Positions 1 to 14,706 are shown, counted from the stretch's first letter. The stretch: DNA of 64,000 bases from Amorphochlora amoebiformis (GCA_054601695.1 BAAHQB010000005.1:744001-808000), one strand, 5' to 3'. A program made the numbers and translations. The notes: generated by a model not told the origin, from the sequence alone.

Positions 1-90
1 ATATATTCAAATATCTCTGCGAGATGAGATTATGATTGCGGCTGGGGTGGAGGGATGTTTATATATTTATGTCGTTATATATATGTATAC

Positions 91-123
<33 letters not shown>

Positions 124-126
124 CAT

Positions 127-162
<36 letters not shown>

Positions 163-244
163 GTGTGGATACACTAAAGTTCATTGATACATAGAATATG
201 TAAATATCTGATTGGATTATTTTTTTTCTTTGTTAAATAGTCAG

Positions 245-283
245 TTTTTCTTCGTGCCAAAGTCTGTAGTCCAAGGTGTATAC

Positions 284-347
<64 letters not shown>

Positions 348-471
348 CACACATACATATATGTGGTGTTTGTGTGTGTGTATACATACACATATAAACT
401 GTATATATACTTATATATTCAATTATATATATAAATGTATATGTATATATGTGTACATGTGCACACATATG

Positions 472-511
<40 letters not shown>

Positions 512-654
512 TACATACTACAAATATATGGATTCTAATACTATACAAAGACACAATAGTACCGATAGATATATGTATATATACATATACATATGTATAT
601 ATAATATATATACATATATACATATATATATGTGTGTATATTTCCATAAATGCT

Positions 655-700
<46 letters not shown>

Positions 701-1037
701 CTGTACGAAGGCAAGGGAGGACCGCAAGTACGAGAAGCCGTGTCAGAACACCCGGTCATACCCCACGCCTATCATTTTTCCGGATAATTTAAGTTAGAAT
801 CGTGAGGTTTTTTGTGTGGGTCCCATATTCCACTTTTCCCTCTCAGGAAGTATATTTAGATATGTATTCTATATATATATATACACACATATATATATAT
901 ATATATATGATATTTATAATATACATATGTACGCATTCATGTGTGTATAAATGTATGTATGTATGTATGTAAGATATGGATTCATATGTATAGAAATATA
1001 TATATGTATATATAGATAAACATGTATACATATATAA

Positions 1038-1072
<35 letters not shown>

Positions 1073-1172
1073 TATATAATACACATATGTACACAAATGT
1101 ACATATAATAATCACAGGTACGCAAATGTACATATATATATATATATATACATCTATTCATATGCATAATAA

Positions 1173-1214
<42 letters not shown>

Positions 1215-1542
1215 TATATTAAATATATAAACTTATGTACATATATGTATACGCAAGTATTTTTATGATAAAAATACAGGAGAGGTACTACGAAGAAGAG
1301 GATATCGAAGGTATCTCTTCAACAATATATATAGATTCTTAAGAAAAAGAATTGGATATACAAAAATATTTGACATATATATACATATATATTTATGTAT
1401 GTAAATAAGTAATATATTACGCATATGTGTATGATTATATAGATCTATATGTATGTAATATATAAATATATGTATATATATATATATATGTATACTTTTA
1501 TATAATGCGTTTTTAGATAGATGGTATCATATATGTATATAC

Positions 1543-1586
<44 letters not shown>

Positions 1587-1888
1587 ATACACACGTGTGT
1601 ATGTGTGTGTGCATACTATATAATATTTGTGTATGTGTAACATATATGTACACATATACACACATACATATATATATACACATATTATTTTTGTCCCGAA
1701 ATATTACATCATTAATATATGTACAGATTCTTTTGTCAAAGGACATGCTAAGCTCTCTCTATCTCTCTCGCGCGCTTTCTCTCTTTCTCTCTCGCCCCCT
1801 ACATATGTGTCTAATATATGTATATGTTAACATATAACATACAAATATAATATTATAAATACATTTTGAAACAAATATATCTATATGG

Positions 1889-1945
<57 letters not shown>

Positions 1946-2094
1946 CACATATACATATAACTTTATAGATATACAACTTTATACATACAATTATATATAT
2001 ATATATGTATAAATATATATATTATATAATGCCCAGGAGAATCCCAAATAGAGTCCGAGTCGCCCTCTCAAGCCATATCTCATACCAATAAGGC

Positions 2095-2135
<41 letters not shown>

Positions 2136-2211
2136 ATCGTATGTGTGTGTGGGTATGCAATGTGTATAAATGCTTACATGTACATATTTTCATATATATC
2201 CTTACGTATAC

Positions 2212-2243
<32 letters not shown>

Positions 2244-2307
2244 ATATGTATATGTAAATATATATATATACATATAAATATATGTATATGTATATTATAT
2301 GCAGGAC

Positions 2308-2339
<32 letters not shown>

Positions 2340-2492
2340 TATATATATATTCATACCCCATCCATTAAGGTATATAAATATTACTAAAAAAAAAAAATGT
2401 ATTTTTCGTGTGTGAATGTATGTATATGTAATATATATGTGCATGTATATGTAATATATATGTTTATAAATATTTATGCGAGTGGATGGATA

Positions 2493-2534
<42 letters not shown>

Positions 2535-2850
2535 TTATACATATACACATATGTCTTTTACACACATATACACACTCATACATATGTGTGTGTATGTATG
2601 TGTACTTAATTGTAACTATACACAGGTTGAGGAACTTTCTGGAATATTCCCTGGCACTGATAAAGACCTTATAAGGGATATATTATGGAACCACAGGTAA
2701 CATTAACATATCTGTAAATAATATATATATACATATGTACATATATATGTACATGATATGTATATATGTATATATAATGTACATATGCCTTAAAAGGGAT
2801 ATATTTTGGAAACAAAAGTAACGTAAATATGCATGTATACGCATATGCAT

Positions 2851-2903
<53 letters not shown>

Positions 2904-3146
2904 ATTATATATATATATATATGTGTGTGTATCTAAATGTCACAGCTAGGGTTAGCGTCAGAGATAGGTTTAGAATCGGCCTAAGCACATCTGATAGATT
3001 CTTCATATACTACATATATCATATATATATTTATATACATATATATATATATATATATATGTGTGTATGTATGGGAATATACATACATATATACATTTGA
3101 GTGTACGTGTGTGTATGTGTGTATGTGTGTTATGTGTGTTATGTGA

Positions 3147-3241
<95 letters not shown>

Positions 3242-3249
3242 TTATATAT

Positions 3250-3288
<39 letters not shown>

Positions 3289-3604
3289 AAGAATACGTTG
3301 AATCAATATATATATATGTACATATACATATATATATACATATATATATTACATCTATACATATATATATATATATATATATATTAACATGTTTGTGTGC
3401 GTGTGTCAGTATGTACGTATTGAATGCATTCATTCATATAAAGGAAAGACTTACTGGTATGAAGGAGGGAGTAAACATATACTTTGGAAAAAAAGTACGA
3501 ATATACACCTTAGGGGGGACATGCAGAGGGCGTGTGATTCTCTTCTCGAAATACAGGTATATATGCGTATATACACATATATATATATATATATACATGT
3601 TTTC

Positions 3605-3637
<33 letters not shown>

Positions 3638-4038
3638 ATATATATATATGTGCATAACATTAAAGAAGTGCTACTACATTGTATATACTATATTTATATG
3701 TAGACATATATACATATATATACATATATATATATATATGTATATACTATAGTATATATATATATATATGTATATATAAATACAAAATGTTTAATACATG
3801 TGTATATGCATGTAGGTAAAATGTGCTATAAATGCATATATATATATATATATATATATATGCATGTAGATACATACACAAAAGTGTACAATAATTTGAA
3901 CAGCACTAGACTTACGGATTCATTCATAGCGCCATACATGCTATATGATGTAATGTATACAAAGAGATATAAAGGTATCTCTAAATATACATATATATAT
4001 ATACACTCATATATGTATGTATTCATATATCTATATAC

Positions 4039-4078
<40 letters not shown>

Positions 4079-4354
4079 GTTATACGTGTATATATGTATG
4101 ACATATGTATATATAAATATATATATATATATGTAAATATATATTTATATATATATATGTATATGTATGTATGTATGTACATATGCATATACATATATAT
4201 ATACATCTATGGACATATATGCATCTATGGACATATGTTTAATATGTAATGTATCTACATATGTGTTTATATTGTGCATATATACATATAAATATAGATA
4301 TCTATATTACATATATATATGTGTGTATATATGTCGTATAAAACATTTCATATA

Positions 4355-4386
<32 letters not shown>

Positions 4387-4500
4387 CATATATATATATA
4401 TTCGCCGTGTCTAATATATATACATATACACATATATATACATATATATGTGTATGTGTGTGTGTATACATATACATATATATAAATATTATATATAAAA

Positions 4501-4533
<33 letters not shown>

Positions 4534-4665
4534 CACAAATATAAATAGAATACATATTTATATTATATATATATATATATATATAAATATATATATGTTT
4601 ATATACATATATATATATATATGTATGTATTTAAGTGTATGTAGGTGCGAATATTTCTTTTTGTA

Positions 4666-4742
<77 letters not shown>

Positions 4743-5079
4743 ATATATTATATATATATGTATATATACATATATATATATACATACATATATATATATA
4801 TATACCCGACGTACACATTATATTTTAACATATATAATATATATATATACATACATACATATACATATATATATACACTATAGAATATACATATCCATAC
4901 ACACACACACATATATATATAACATCATATCCAATACACAAACCAAAATATGCAGGGTGCACACGTGTCAGCCCAACAACCCCCAAACCATGGTGTCATC
5001 GACTCAGAACCGCCTCAAGCCCCGGCCCCTGGGCCCAAAACTTGGGAAAATCTAACGAATCTTCAAACCATGTTTCCAA

Positions 5080-5125
<46 letters not shown>

Positions 5126-5558
5126 CGTTTCATATTTATCTCTCTCGTTACGGAGAGGACTAGAGCTAGGGTTATAAGCGGTTTTGGGTTAGGGTTAGGA
5201 AAGGTTGGGGGTAAGGATAGGTTAGGGTTAGGGTTAGAGTTAGGGTTAGGGTTAGGGTTAGGGTTAGGGTTAGGGTTAGGGATAGCGGTGAGGTTAGGGT
5301 AAGGGAAGTGTTAAGGTTAGGGTTAGGGGTTAGGGTTACGGCTAGGGTTACCAGGGTTGGCAATCGACTTGCAGTAGATCGCCTGTATGAATGACCTCTT
5401 TTCCTTTTGTGATGTCTCTTCTTTCCTGTGTGTGTGTTGGATTCTCTTTCTTTCTTATTTTTTGGGTAGGGAGATTTTGAATTTTTTTTGGTTGTTTCTC
5501 GTCTCTCTTTCTCTCCACGTGAATGTTAATAGTGCGTTTTGTAAAAACTGTACGTATG

Positions 5559-5596
<38 letters not shown>

Positions 5597-5713
5597 CATA
5601 TACATATAATATTTATATGTGTGTGTGTGTTGTGTATGTGTCTCTGTGTGTGTATAACATATAATATGCATGTATACTTCTATTCATCCAGTTCAAATAA
5701 TCCTGTGTACATG

Positions 5714-5763
<50 letters not shown>

Positions 5764-5869
5764 ATATATGAATATAAATCAATAAAACACTCGAGCTCAA
5801 CCCTAACCATTGTAAAACCCATTCCCTTTTCTTTCTCTCTCTCTTTTCTCTCTCCCTTTCTCTTAATCT

Positions 5870-5907
<38 letters not shown>

Positions 5908-6468
5908 CTTTCTCTCTTTTTCCCCTCTCTCTACTCTCTTCTCTTTCTCCCCTCTCTCTTTTTCTACTGTATCACCCCCCTCTCTCTCCCCTCTCTCTCT
6001 TTATCTATCTATCTATCTATCTACGTCGCATTCTCACCCTCTCTCTCTCTCTCCTATCTTACTCTCTTAATTTTCGCTCTCTCTGTTAATTTTTGCTCTC
6101 TCTCCTCTCTCCTCTCTCCTCTCTCCTCTCTCTCCTCTCTCCTCTCTCCTCTCTCTCCTCTCTCCTCTCTCCTCTCTCCTCTCTCTCCTCTCTCCTCTCT
6201 CCTCTCTCCTCTCTCCTCTCTCCTCTCTCCTCTCCTCTCTCCTCTCTCCTCTATCCTCTATCCTCTCTCTCCTCTCTCCTCTCTCCTCTCTCCTCTCTCT
6301 CCTCTCTCCTCTCTCCTCTCTCCTCTCTCCTCTCTCCTCTCTCTCTCCTCTCTCCTCTCTCCTCTCTCCTCTCTCCTCTCTCCTCTCTCTCTCTCCTCTC
6401 TCTCCTCTCTCCTCTCTCTCCTCTCTCTCTCTCTCTCCTCTCTCCCTCTCTCCTCTCTCCTCTCTCTC

Positions 6469-6502
<34 letters not shown>

Positions 6503-6611
6503 CTCTCTCCTCTCTCTCTCTCTCTCTCTCCTCTCTCCTCTCTCCTCTCTCCTCTCTCCTCTCTCCTCTCTCCTCTCTCCTCTCTCTAACGTTATGCCAT
6601 ATTTACCAGCA

Positions 6612-6651
<40 letters not shown>

Positions 6652-7224
6652 AATATATATATATACACACATATATATTATATCATGTACTATTATATAT
6701 AATATGTATACATATAATACTATATATAGATATACATATATATACATACATATGATATATGTATACATGTATATATATATATATACATCAATATCCCCCA
6801 CGTGCGCTCTCTAGTCTATATTCTTCCCATATTCCTCGATTCTCTATATTTTTCCCATATTCCTCTCTTCCCCTATACATAGAATATATTACGTGCATCT
6901 ACAAATATAAACACTCCATCGCGAAAAATTTTGTGATTATGCCTAACGTATGTAAATATCTACACATAGCTGTGTTTGTAATATATACATATATATATAC
7001 ATATATATATACAATATACATAGTAAGTACATCATAATTCTTGGTTTATGTGAATGTTTTCGAAATCAGGAATGGATGAAGACGTGCTGTACGAAATCCT
7101 CATGTGGAGTAAGGTCGAGTAGCAAGATGCGAATGTCACTTATCTACGTCTAGGACATGATATGAAAGGATTTCATGCTATGTGTAGTTTTTTTTTGCAG
7201 AAATATGTGTTTGGGGATATAATG

Positions 7225-7255
<31 letters not shown>

Positions 7256-7386
7256 GTAGATATATATATATATATATATAGTTCACTTAATTTTCAATAT
7301 ATACATCCTATATTGCATATGTGTGTTACTTAAATATACATATTATGCATTATATATATACAATATACATATATAATATATACACA

Positions 7387-7442
<56 letters not shown>

Positions 7443-7680
7443 TATATGTATATATATACATATATATATATACATATATATATATATATGTATGTATATA
7501 TGTACATAAAAATAGATATATACATATACGGATGTATGTATATATATATATATATGTACATATACTATACTAAGACACATCATAGTAAGATATCTATACT
7601 TTCAGGGAGATGTCAATAAAGCCATTGATACAATTTTGGCAATGAATGCTACAACTCAAGGATCACGAAAATCGCCTTAG
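245..7680 (+). CDS. Tandem CUE-domain protein, 3' portion of a multi-exon gene
   Basis: Exons that chain in phase: 245-275, 711-754, 1280-1310, 2037-about 2093, 2626-2696, 3514-3556, 4956-5079, 7070-7113, 7606-7680 (stop TAG). The last five exons are the firm ones. Exons 2626-2696 plus 3514-3556 read [20 protein letters not shown] followed by [14 protein letters not shown]. Exons 4956-7680 read [17 protein letters not shown] then [13 protein letters not shown]. Both are complete CUE folds: an FP motif after helix 1 and a di-leucine-like end of helix 3. CUE domains bind ubiquitin (family knowledge), so a ubiquitin-adaptor or trafficking role is inferred. A Pro/Gln-rich linker with a KTWENL motif separates them. 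The upstream exons encode an acidic Ser/Glu-rich stretch. The 5' end lies outside the window or is unrecognised. The junction 2093/2626 would need a GC-AG intron (AAG|GCATAT). No catalytic domain is visible. Confidence 0.72.
2784..2830 (+). repeat. Decayed copy of CUE exon 3' end with its donor site
   Basis: The 3' end of exon 2626-2696 (CCTTATAAGGGATATATTAT then GGAACCACAG and donor GTAACA) recurs about 90 bp downstream as CCTTAAAAGGGATATATTTT, GGAAACAAAAG, GTAACG. The copy sits inside the following intron and no acceptor or open frame supports its use as an exon. Confidence 0.7.
3150..3300. repeat. Long (TA)n microsatellite, representative of the window
   Basis: An almost unbroken TA run of more than 80 bp at about 3152-3238, followed by more TA. 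Comparable long runs occur near 7388-7436, 15784-15842, 18310-18357, 20709-20774, 23617-23702, 25514-25561, 27325-27418, 29338-29423, 34132-34186, 50576-50631, 51208-51270, 56640-56690, 56940-57017, 58786-58840, 60500-60573 and 60806-60890. Interrupted (TA)n/(CATA)n tracts fill most introns and spacers of the window. They give open frames of alternating Ile-Tyr and His-Thr/Met-Cys that are not genes. Confidence 0.95.
5163..5355 (+). repeat. Interstitial TTAGGG array
   Basis: Perfect and degenerate TTAGGG units, with a perfect core of about 8 units near 5234-5280 and variants such as GGTTAGGAAAGG around it. It lies in the intron between CUE-gene exons 5079 and 7070, with the G-rich strand equal to the coding strand. 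Confidence 0.95.
5818..6590 (+). repeat. CT-rich tract, (CTCTCTC/CTCTCCT)n
   Basis: About 770 bp of almost pure pyrimidine on the + strand, beginning as CTTTCTCTCTCT and becoming a regular CTCTCCTCTC array. It lies in the CUE-gene intron upstream of the acceptor at 7069. The tract lacks A and G, so it is open in every + frame. Its Leu-Ser-Pro reading is a repeat artefact. Confidence 0.95.
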
Positions 7681-7932
7681 CTCAAAGTTCGCGAGCTAAA
7701 CCAAGAACTCCAACTGAGTCTAGCTACATTCGATCTCGATGCCTATCTATTATCACCAGTGGCCATAGCTATAGGCTCGCAAGTTATCACCATCTTCAAA
7801 CTAAACTAACGGTCCTTAACTAGTAATGAATGGTATGGTTATAACGACGGTGGTATGGCACGTGTATTTAGTAAATACTCAAGTCACTTAGGTGTGTGAC
7901 TGTGTTAATAATAAATGTATACCTAGTATGAC
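7681..7932. other. Short convergent intergenic stretch
   Basis: Unique, non-microsatellite sequence between the stop of the CUE gene (+, 7680) and the putative stop of the minus-strand gene (7933). I see no ORF or structured RNA. It probably holds both 3' UTRs. Confidence 0.4.
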
Positions 7933-8312
7933 TTAGTATCGAATGGCCTCTCTAGTAAATTTATCAAATCGGGTAGTGATAAGAAGACAGATTCTCTTAT
8001 TGATAATTTTCATGGAAATTTCAAGATGCAAAGTTGCAGTGAGACGAACCAAAGTGCTGAATGTCTTAGTGTTGAGACTCTGTCGCCGAAATCAAGCCTC
8101 CGGTATCAATAATGAACCTTTTATTTGTGTATGACCGATGAACATATAACATATGTATATACTAATATATGTACATATAATTATATACATATATGTATTA
8201 CATATATATATATATGTTTATATATATATATATTATATTGTGTAGGTGTGCAAATGTGAATACTGTTTCAACACACACACACATATATATATATATATAT
8301 TATATTATATAT

Positions 8313-8368
<56 letters not shown>

Positions 8369-8409
8369 GAGTGAAGAGTAGTAGGTGCGCAAATTTAAAC
8401 ACAACTTTT

Positions 8410-8446
<37 letters not shown>

Positions 8447-8530
8447 ACATATATATAGACATGTATGTATATATGTACATGTGCACATACATAACTATAT
8501 ATAAAAGCATACATTTACATACATATACCG

Positions 8531-8572
<42 letters not shown>

Positions 8573-8787
8573 ACTAACCCTCTTGACCTCCGATCTGAGA
8601 TCTTGACCGAAGATTGAGGACCTCGGACATTCACGGATTCCAACCCCGTGGACTCTCATGATTTCGAGAGAGAGGGCTTTGGACACGAAGCGGTCGCGTT
8701 GACGGAATAGACGGCGAACCACCCTTCTCTGCTTTTGTTCGCTGGAATATGTGTTTCTTTGTTCACATTACATATATATATATATAA

Positions 8788-8853
<66 letters not shown>

Positions 8854-9169
8854 GTATGTGCAAGTCATATGCATAAATATATATATATATATGTATATAT
8901 ATAATCATATATATATATATATGTAAGTATTAATATAGTTTACATTTACATGCAATGTATATTGTATACATACCCTCCTTCCACACAATCTACTAGTGCA
9001 TCAAACACATCCGGCCCGTCCTATATGTATAATATATATATATATATATATATACATATGTACACACATATATATGTATACACACACACACATGCATACT
9101 TATATATACATACACATGTATACATATATATACACACAGAGTAGTTCATCAAACACATCCGCTATATGC

Positions 9170-9232
<63 letters not shown>

Positions 9233-9270
9233 TATATACATATGTGGACAGACATACATTTACACACACG

Positions 9271-9303
<33 letters not shown>

Positions 9304-9604
9304 AATATAGGTACATATATATATATATGTATACATATATATATATACGTATATATATATATATATCGATTTTTTACATTAATCAAGAGATATTTACAAT
9401 ATCCATGTATCCATATACATATTCATACATTTCCATCGATACGGCATCCTATATGATACATTTATACATTATAATATATATATATATACACATATATATG
9501 GATAATAACCTGGAATTCCTTACTTCCCTCCTCTCCTGGGGTAGGTGCACGACACCTTCAGTATGCATATAAACAACTATATGTACTGTAATATGTATTT
9601 AGAC

Positions 9605-9652
<48 letters not shown>

Positions 9653-10114
9653 ACATATGTACACATGCGTATACTCTGAAATATGTATGGAGATACGTAT
9701 TGTTTTAAATATAAATATGCATGTCATATGATATATATTATATATATATATATATATATATTATACATATTTATACTATACTGAATGCGCAGAAAGGATC
9801 ACACATTTATACATGTATACATATGTGCATATATAAATGCATGTGTATAAATATGTGTGTTCGTGTGCAGAGAATATTAATATGTAAATACCTGAATTAA
9901 TAGGTATCATACATATATATATATATATATGTATATATATGTATATATTGTATTAATATATATATATATACATGTGTGTGTATACACATATGTGTAAGTA
10001 TATATGTGTACCGTAATGTAAATACATACGAATATACCTCATGCATATTATATCTATGTATACATATATTATGTAGGATATATGTTGTAATATTCATATA
10101 GAAACATATTATGC

Positions 10115-10145
<31 letters not shown>

Positions 10146-10425
10146 AAAGATATATACTTTTTATATTATATTCTATATATATATATTTATGTATCTATGT
10201 GCATATTTTAAACATATATATATATATATCCATGTATATATATATGTACATCATATATTTTACATACCTTAATAGCAAAGCATATGCCACCGCCGGAGAG
10301 GCAGTCTCGAGGGCCTATACAAATACTATGTATGTACATCTTTATATATTTATATATCTATATATGATGGTATATCTAATATATGTCCGTGTATATATAT
10401 ATATACATATATATACATGTATAAT

Positions 10426-10479
<54 letters not shown>

Positions 10480-10652
10480 GCACATGTAAATAGATACAAT
10501 ATGTATATAATATACATGTAAAACTACATATTTTTGTACATAAACTGTATATGTATTACCTTACGTATTAGTGGATATTTAATTATATATATATATATAT
10601 ACATACATACATACATATATATATATGTATGTATATAATATACATATATTTT

Positions 10653-10690
<38 letters not shown>

Positions 10691-12364
10691 AGATATATAT
10701 ATATATATGATATATATATATATATATTTATATATATGTATATGTACAAGAAGTCAAAGCATCGTTCAATATTCACAGGGAGTAAAGGTTAGGGCTAGGA
10801 TTGGGATAGGGCTAAGTTTAGAGAAAGACCCAGGGTTAGGGTTAGGGAAGCTAGGATTGTGATAGGGCTAAGATTACAGTAAGGGTTAGGGTTAGGGTTA
10901 GGGAAGCTAGGATTGTGATAGGACTAAGATTAGAGTGAGGGTTAGGCGATTTAGGATTGGGATAGGAATATGATTAGAGTAAATGTTAGGGTTAGGGTTA
11001 GGGTTAGGGTTAGGGTTAGGGAAGCTGGGATTGGGATAGGGCTAGGATTAGAGTAAGGGCTAGGGTTAAGGGTTAGGGTTAGGGTTAGGGGAGTTAGGAT
11101 TGGGATAGGGCTAGGATAAGAGTAAGGGTTAGAGTTAGGGTTAGTGTTAGGGCAGTTAGGATTGTGATATAGGATTAGAGTAAGGATTCGAGTAAGGGCT
11201 AGGGTTAGGGTTAGGGAAGCTAGGAATGGGATAGGACTAGGATAAGAGTAAGGGCTAGGGTTAGGGTTAGGGTTAGGGCAGTAAGGATTGTGATAGGAAT
11301 AGGAATAGAGTAAGGATTAGAGTAAGGGTTAGGGTTAGGGTTAGGGTTAGGGAAGGTAGCATTGGGATAAGGCTAGGATTAAAGGCTAAGGTTAGGGTTA
11401 GGGGAGTTATAATTGTGATAGAAATAAGATTGAAGGTTAGGGTTAGAACTAGGGTTAGGGGCTAGGATTGGAGTAAGGATTAGGGTTAGGGTTAGGGTTT
11501 GGGGAGTTAGGATTGTGATAGGAATAGGATTAGTAAAGGTTAAAGTTAGGGTTAGGGTTAGGGTTAGGGTTAGGGTTAGGGTTAGGTTCTTGGATTGGAG
11601 TAAGGGTTAGGGTTAGGGTTATGGAAGTTAGAATTGTGCTAGGAATAGGATTAGAGTTGGGTTAGGGTAAGGGTTGATTGGGATGGGGGTAAGATGAGAG
11701 TAAGGGTTAGGGTTAGGGTTAGGGGAGTTAGGATTAGGATAGGGCTAGGATTAGAGTAAAGGTTAGGGTTAGGATTGGGATAACGCTAAGATTAGAGTGA
11801 GGGTTAGGGTTAGGGTTAGGGCAGTTAGGGTTGGGATAGAGCTAAGAATAGAAGAAGGTTAGGGTTAGGGGAGTGTTTGGGTTAGGAGAGAGTTAGGTTA
11901 GGATCAGGATTTGGGTTAAGATGAATTAAAGTGTCGGGGTTGGATTAGGCTTAGATTGGGATTAAGTTAAAATAGTGTATATAATAGTATAGAATACATA
12001 CACAGAAGTATCTATATATATGTATATAATATTATATATGTACATATATAAATATTATATATGTATATATATATATGTATATATATATATATAAATGTAT
12101 CTATACAATGCGGATGGCTCATGAGGATCATAACTCACGCGTATATATATTACATATATATACATATATGTTATATATATATATATATATTATACATACA
12201 TATGCATATGCACATATGCATTGATACATATATGTGATTGACATACTAATGTGTATTCACCTTTGAAAGTGCAGATTTGTCGTATGTGGGGGGTTTGAGT
12301 AGTTTTAGAGGGCTTGAGAGAGAAATGATAGACTTTTTTATCCTCTTCACGTCTGATACGCACC
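7933..12364 (-). CDS. Unrecognised minus-strand gene model, or 3' exons of the JmjC gene
   Basis: A phase-consistent chain of four minus exons: 12364-12261, 10314-10268, 8741-8579 and 8064-7933 (stop TAA). Splice sites are good: CTTCAG|GG and AAAG|GTGAAT; TATAG|GCC and AAG|GTATGT; TTCCAG|CG and AGG|GTTAGT. Pieces read [56 protein letters not shown] and a C-terminal [20 protein letters not shown]. The product is basic and helical and I recognise no family. A 26-nt alternative exon (9535-9510) also has good sites but breaks this phase. Start is unknown: exon 12364 begins in phase 1, which does not join exon 14294 of the JmjC model, so this is either a separate gene with a missing 5' end or the JmjC gene with an unseen exon. 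The last exon is the weakest. Confidence 0.4.
8990..9165 (+). repeat. Short direct repeat pair in a TA tract
   Basis: TAGTGCATCAAACACATCCG near 8992-9012 and TAGTTCATCAAACACATCCG near 9143-9163 differ by one base and are flanked by TA/CA tracts. Neither copy is near a recognised exon. Confidence 0.7.
10783..11960 (+). repeat. TTAGGG array with a longer superimposed unit
   Basis: Blocks of 2-8 TTAGGG units alternate with a diverged spacer of the type GAAGCTAGGATTGTGATAGG then GCTAAGATTAGAGTAAGGG, giving a period of about 55-70 bp repeated well over ten times. It lies between minus exons 12261 and 10314, so the C-rich strand is in the sense RNA. Confidence 0.92.
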
Positions 12365-12527
12365 CTGAAGATTCGAGAATATAATCTGTGTATGTGTAGT
12401 TTTTCATGATTTTTTTTCTGTGCGTGTATGTATGTAAATATCTATCTGTGTGAGTATATATATTTATGTTTATATACATGAATACATATGTATGTCTATG
12501 TTTGTATATATTGTATATTGTATATTG

Positions 12528-12573
<46 letters not shown>

Positions 12574-12655
12574 CATGCGCGCGTACTTCCATATGCACCG
12601 TCGTTTATTCTGTACACACACAGACATACATATATATATATATACTTATATATTT

Positions 12656-12695
<40 letters not shown>

Positions 12696-12944
12696 TATAT
12701 ATCTATTCGTGATTTGATGCACATGTAGAAGTATATAAGTTTGTACACACACACATATATAAATATATGCATCTTGCATTATACTTGTGTGTCTGTGATC
12801 TAAACAAATATAAATGCGTACACATGCATGCATATATATATATATATATATACATATATTATATGTATATATTATATATGTAAGCATATACATGTTACAC
12901 ACATATACACATATACAAATAATATTTATATATACAGATATATA

Positions 12945-13385
12945 TCCAGCCTGTTAGAGCATTGATATAGATAGCATGAGAGGATGCAGCTCGATGAGTA
13001 GATATCGACAGAGTATAGAATCATATTCATAGCTATGACGAGATCACTGGAGATCGCTGGAGATCGCTGGAGATTGCTGGAGATCGCTGGAGATCCCCGA
13101 GATTGCAAAAGATCTATTCACCCGGTTCTAACCTGTATTAACCGGTACTACCGGTTTCTTAGTGATGGGTTTTCAGACTATTTGGTGACAAGGAGTGACA
13201 TCACGCCATATCACGCTCTAGCCTACAAGATTCTAATACCCTTAGTTCTCATGCTTATTTTGGCTCAAGCATGATAATCGTACTACAACTGGCATAATTC
13301 CAAGTGGTATGATCCAAACGGGTCAATCTAACTATGGACTACCTACCAGTGGTATACCATGCAATACCATTGCCGCGGACAACAT
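12945..13385 (-). mobile_element. SINE-like element copy 1 (minus orientation)
   Basis: Matches the copy at 34.4-34.8 kb in reverse complement: GAGTAGATATCG near 12999, TCATAGCTATG near 13027, repeated CTGGAGATCG between about 13045 and 13100, a TTAACCGGTACTACCGG block near 13139, and GTAGTCCATAGT at the head near 13340. The head, with the tRNA-like promoter, is eroded. It contains a short tandem GCTGGAGATC repeat. Confidence 0.72.
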
Positions 13386-13779
13386 ACATACATACCTTCG
13401 CATGTATTATAATATATATATATATATATATATTTATTTATTTATGTATATATTGATGTTTTTATATATTATAATATATGTACGTATATATATATATATA
13501 TATATACATACTTTGAATATATGGGTATGTATTTGGGTTACTAGTTCCATACCCTTTGTCCCTCTGCCTGGATACAGCCTTTTAAACCTCCTTAGTGCCT
13601 ATTGATTGACATACATGTGTAAGTATAATATATATTACATATATATACATACATATATATATATATATAAATGTATTAATATTTATGCATGTTGTATTTG
13701 CCTGTACATGTATAAATATATATGTAACTATTACATATATATATATATATACATACGCATATATATATATATATTTTAC

Positions 13780-13810
<31 letters not shown>

Positions 13811-13842
13811 GTATGTATGTATATTTTTAACTCTATACACAT

Positions 13843-13883
<41 letters not shown>

Positions 13884-14007
13884 TGTGTGTGTGTAAATTA
13901 TGCACAAGTATATACATACAGATATATACATATACAAATATATGCATATATATATATATATACATTGTGAAAATAGGTATATCATATGCATAATATATGT
14001 AAATATT

Positions 14008-14041
<34 letters not shown>

Positions 14042-14084
14042 AAGCCTATTTGAAAAGGATATATATTTACATATTGTATATATA

Positions 14085-14130
<46 letters not shown>

Positions 14131-14131
14131 A

Positions 14132-14223
<92 letters not shown>

Positions 14224-14241
14224 ACATGTGTAACGTGTGCG

Positions 14242-14290
<49 letters not shown>

Positions 14291-14293
14291 TAC

Positions 14294-14421
14294 CGCCCTG
14301 GGTGCCAGTCTTGACAAAAGAGATCGAATCGGGTATGCGATCTCGAACTGCATAAATAGGATATATATATATATATATATGTGCATATATAAATATATTT
14401 ATATCTACACTTATACATGTT

Positions 14422-14454
<33 letters not shown>

Positions 14455-14654
14455 GTACGTATACATTATATGTATGTAGTATATTATATACATATGTACG
14501 CGTGATATATATATACATATATATATATATATATTGATGTATGCGCGTACGTATACATATAAGTTATACATTTATACATACGAATATATATATGCATATA
14601 TATATGTGTATGTATATATATATAAATATATATTATATATATATGTACAAACAC

Positions 14655-14706
<52 letters not shown>

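Noticed and set aside
3061-3387. Long open frames of Tyr-Ile or Ile-Tyr repeats throughout the window
   Set aside because: They are (TA)n and (CATA)n tracts read in any frame; no start context, no conserved domain, present on both strands.
3885-3974. A possible exon reading [20 protein letters not shown]
   Set aside because: It does not fit the phase of its neighbours; exon 3556 joins exon 4956 directly in phase 0.
6093-6755. 220-codon Leu-Ser-Pro open frame
   Set aside because: It is the CT tract translated; a pyrimidine-only strand cannot contain a stop codon.
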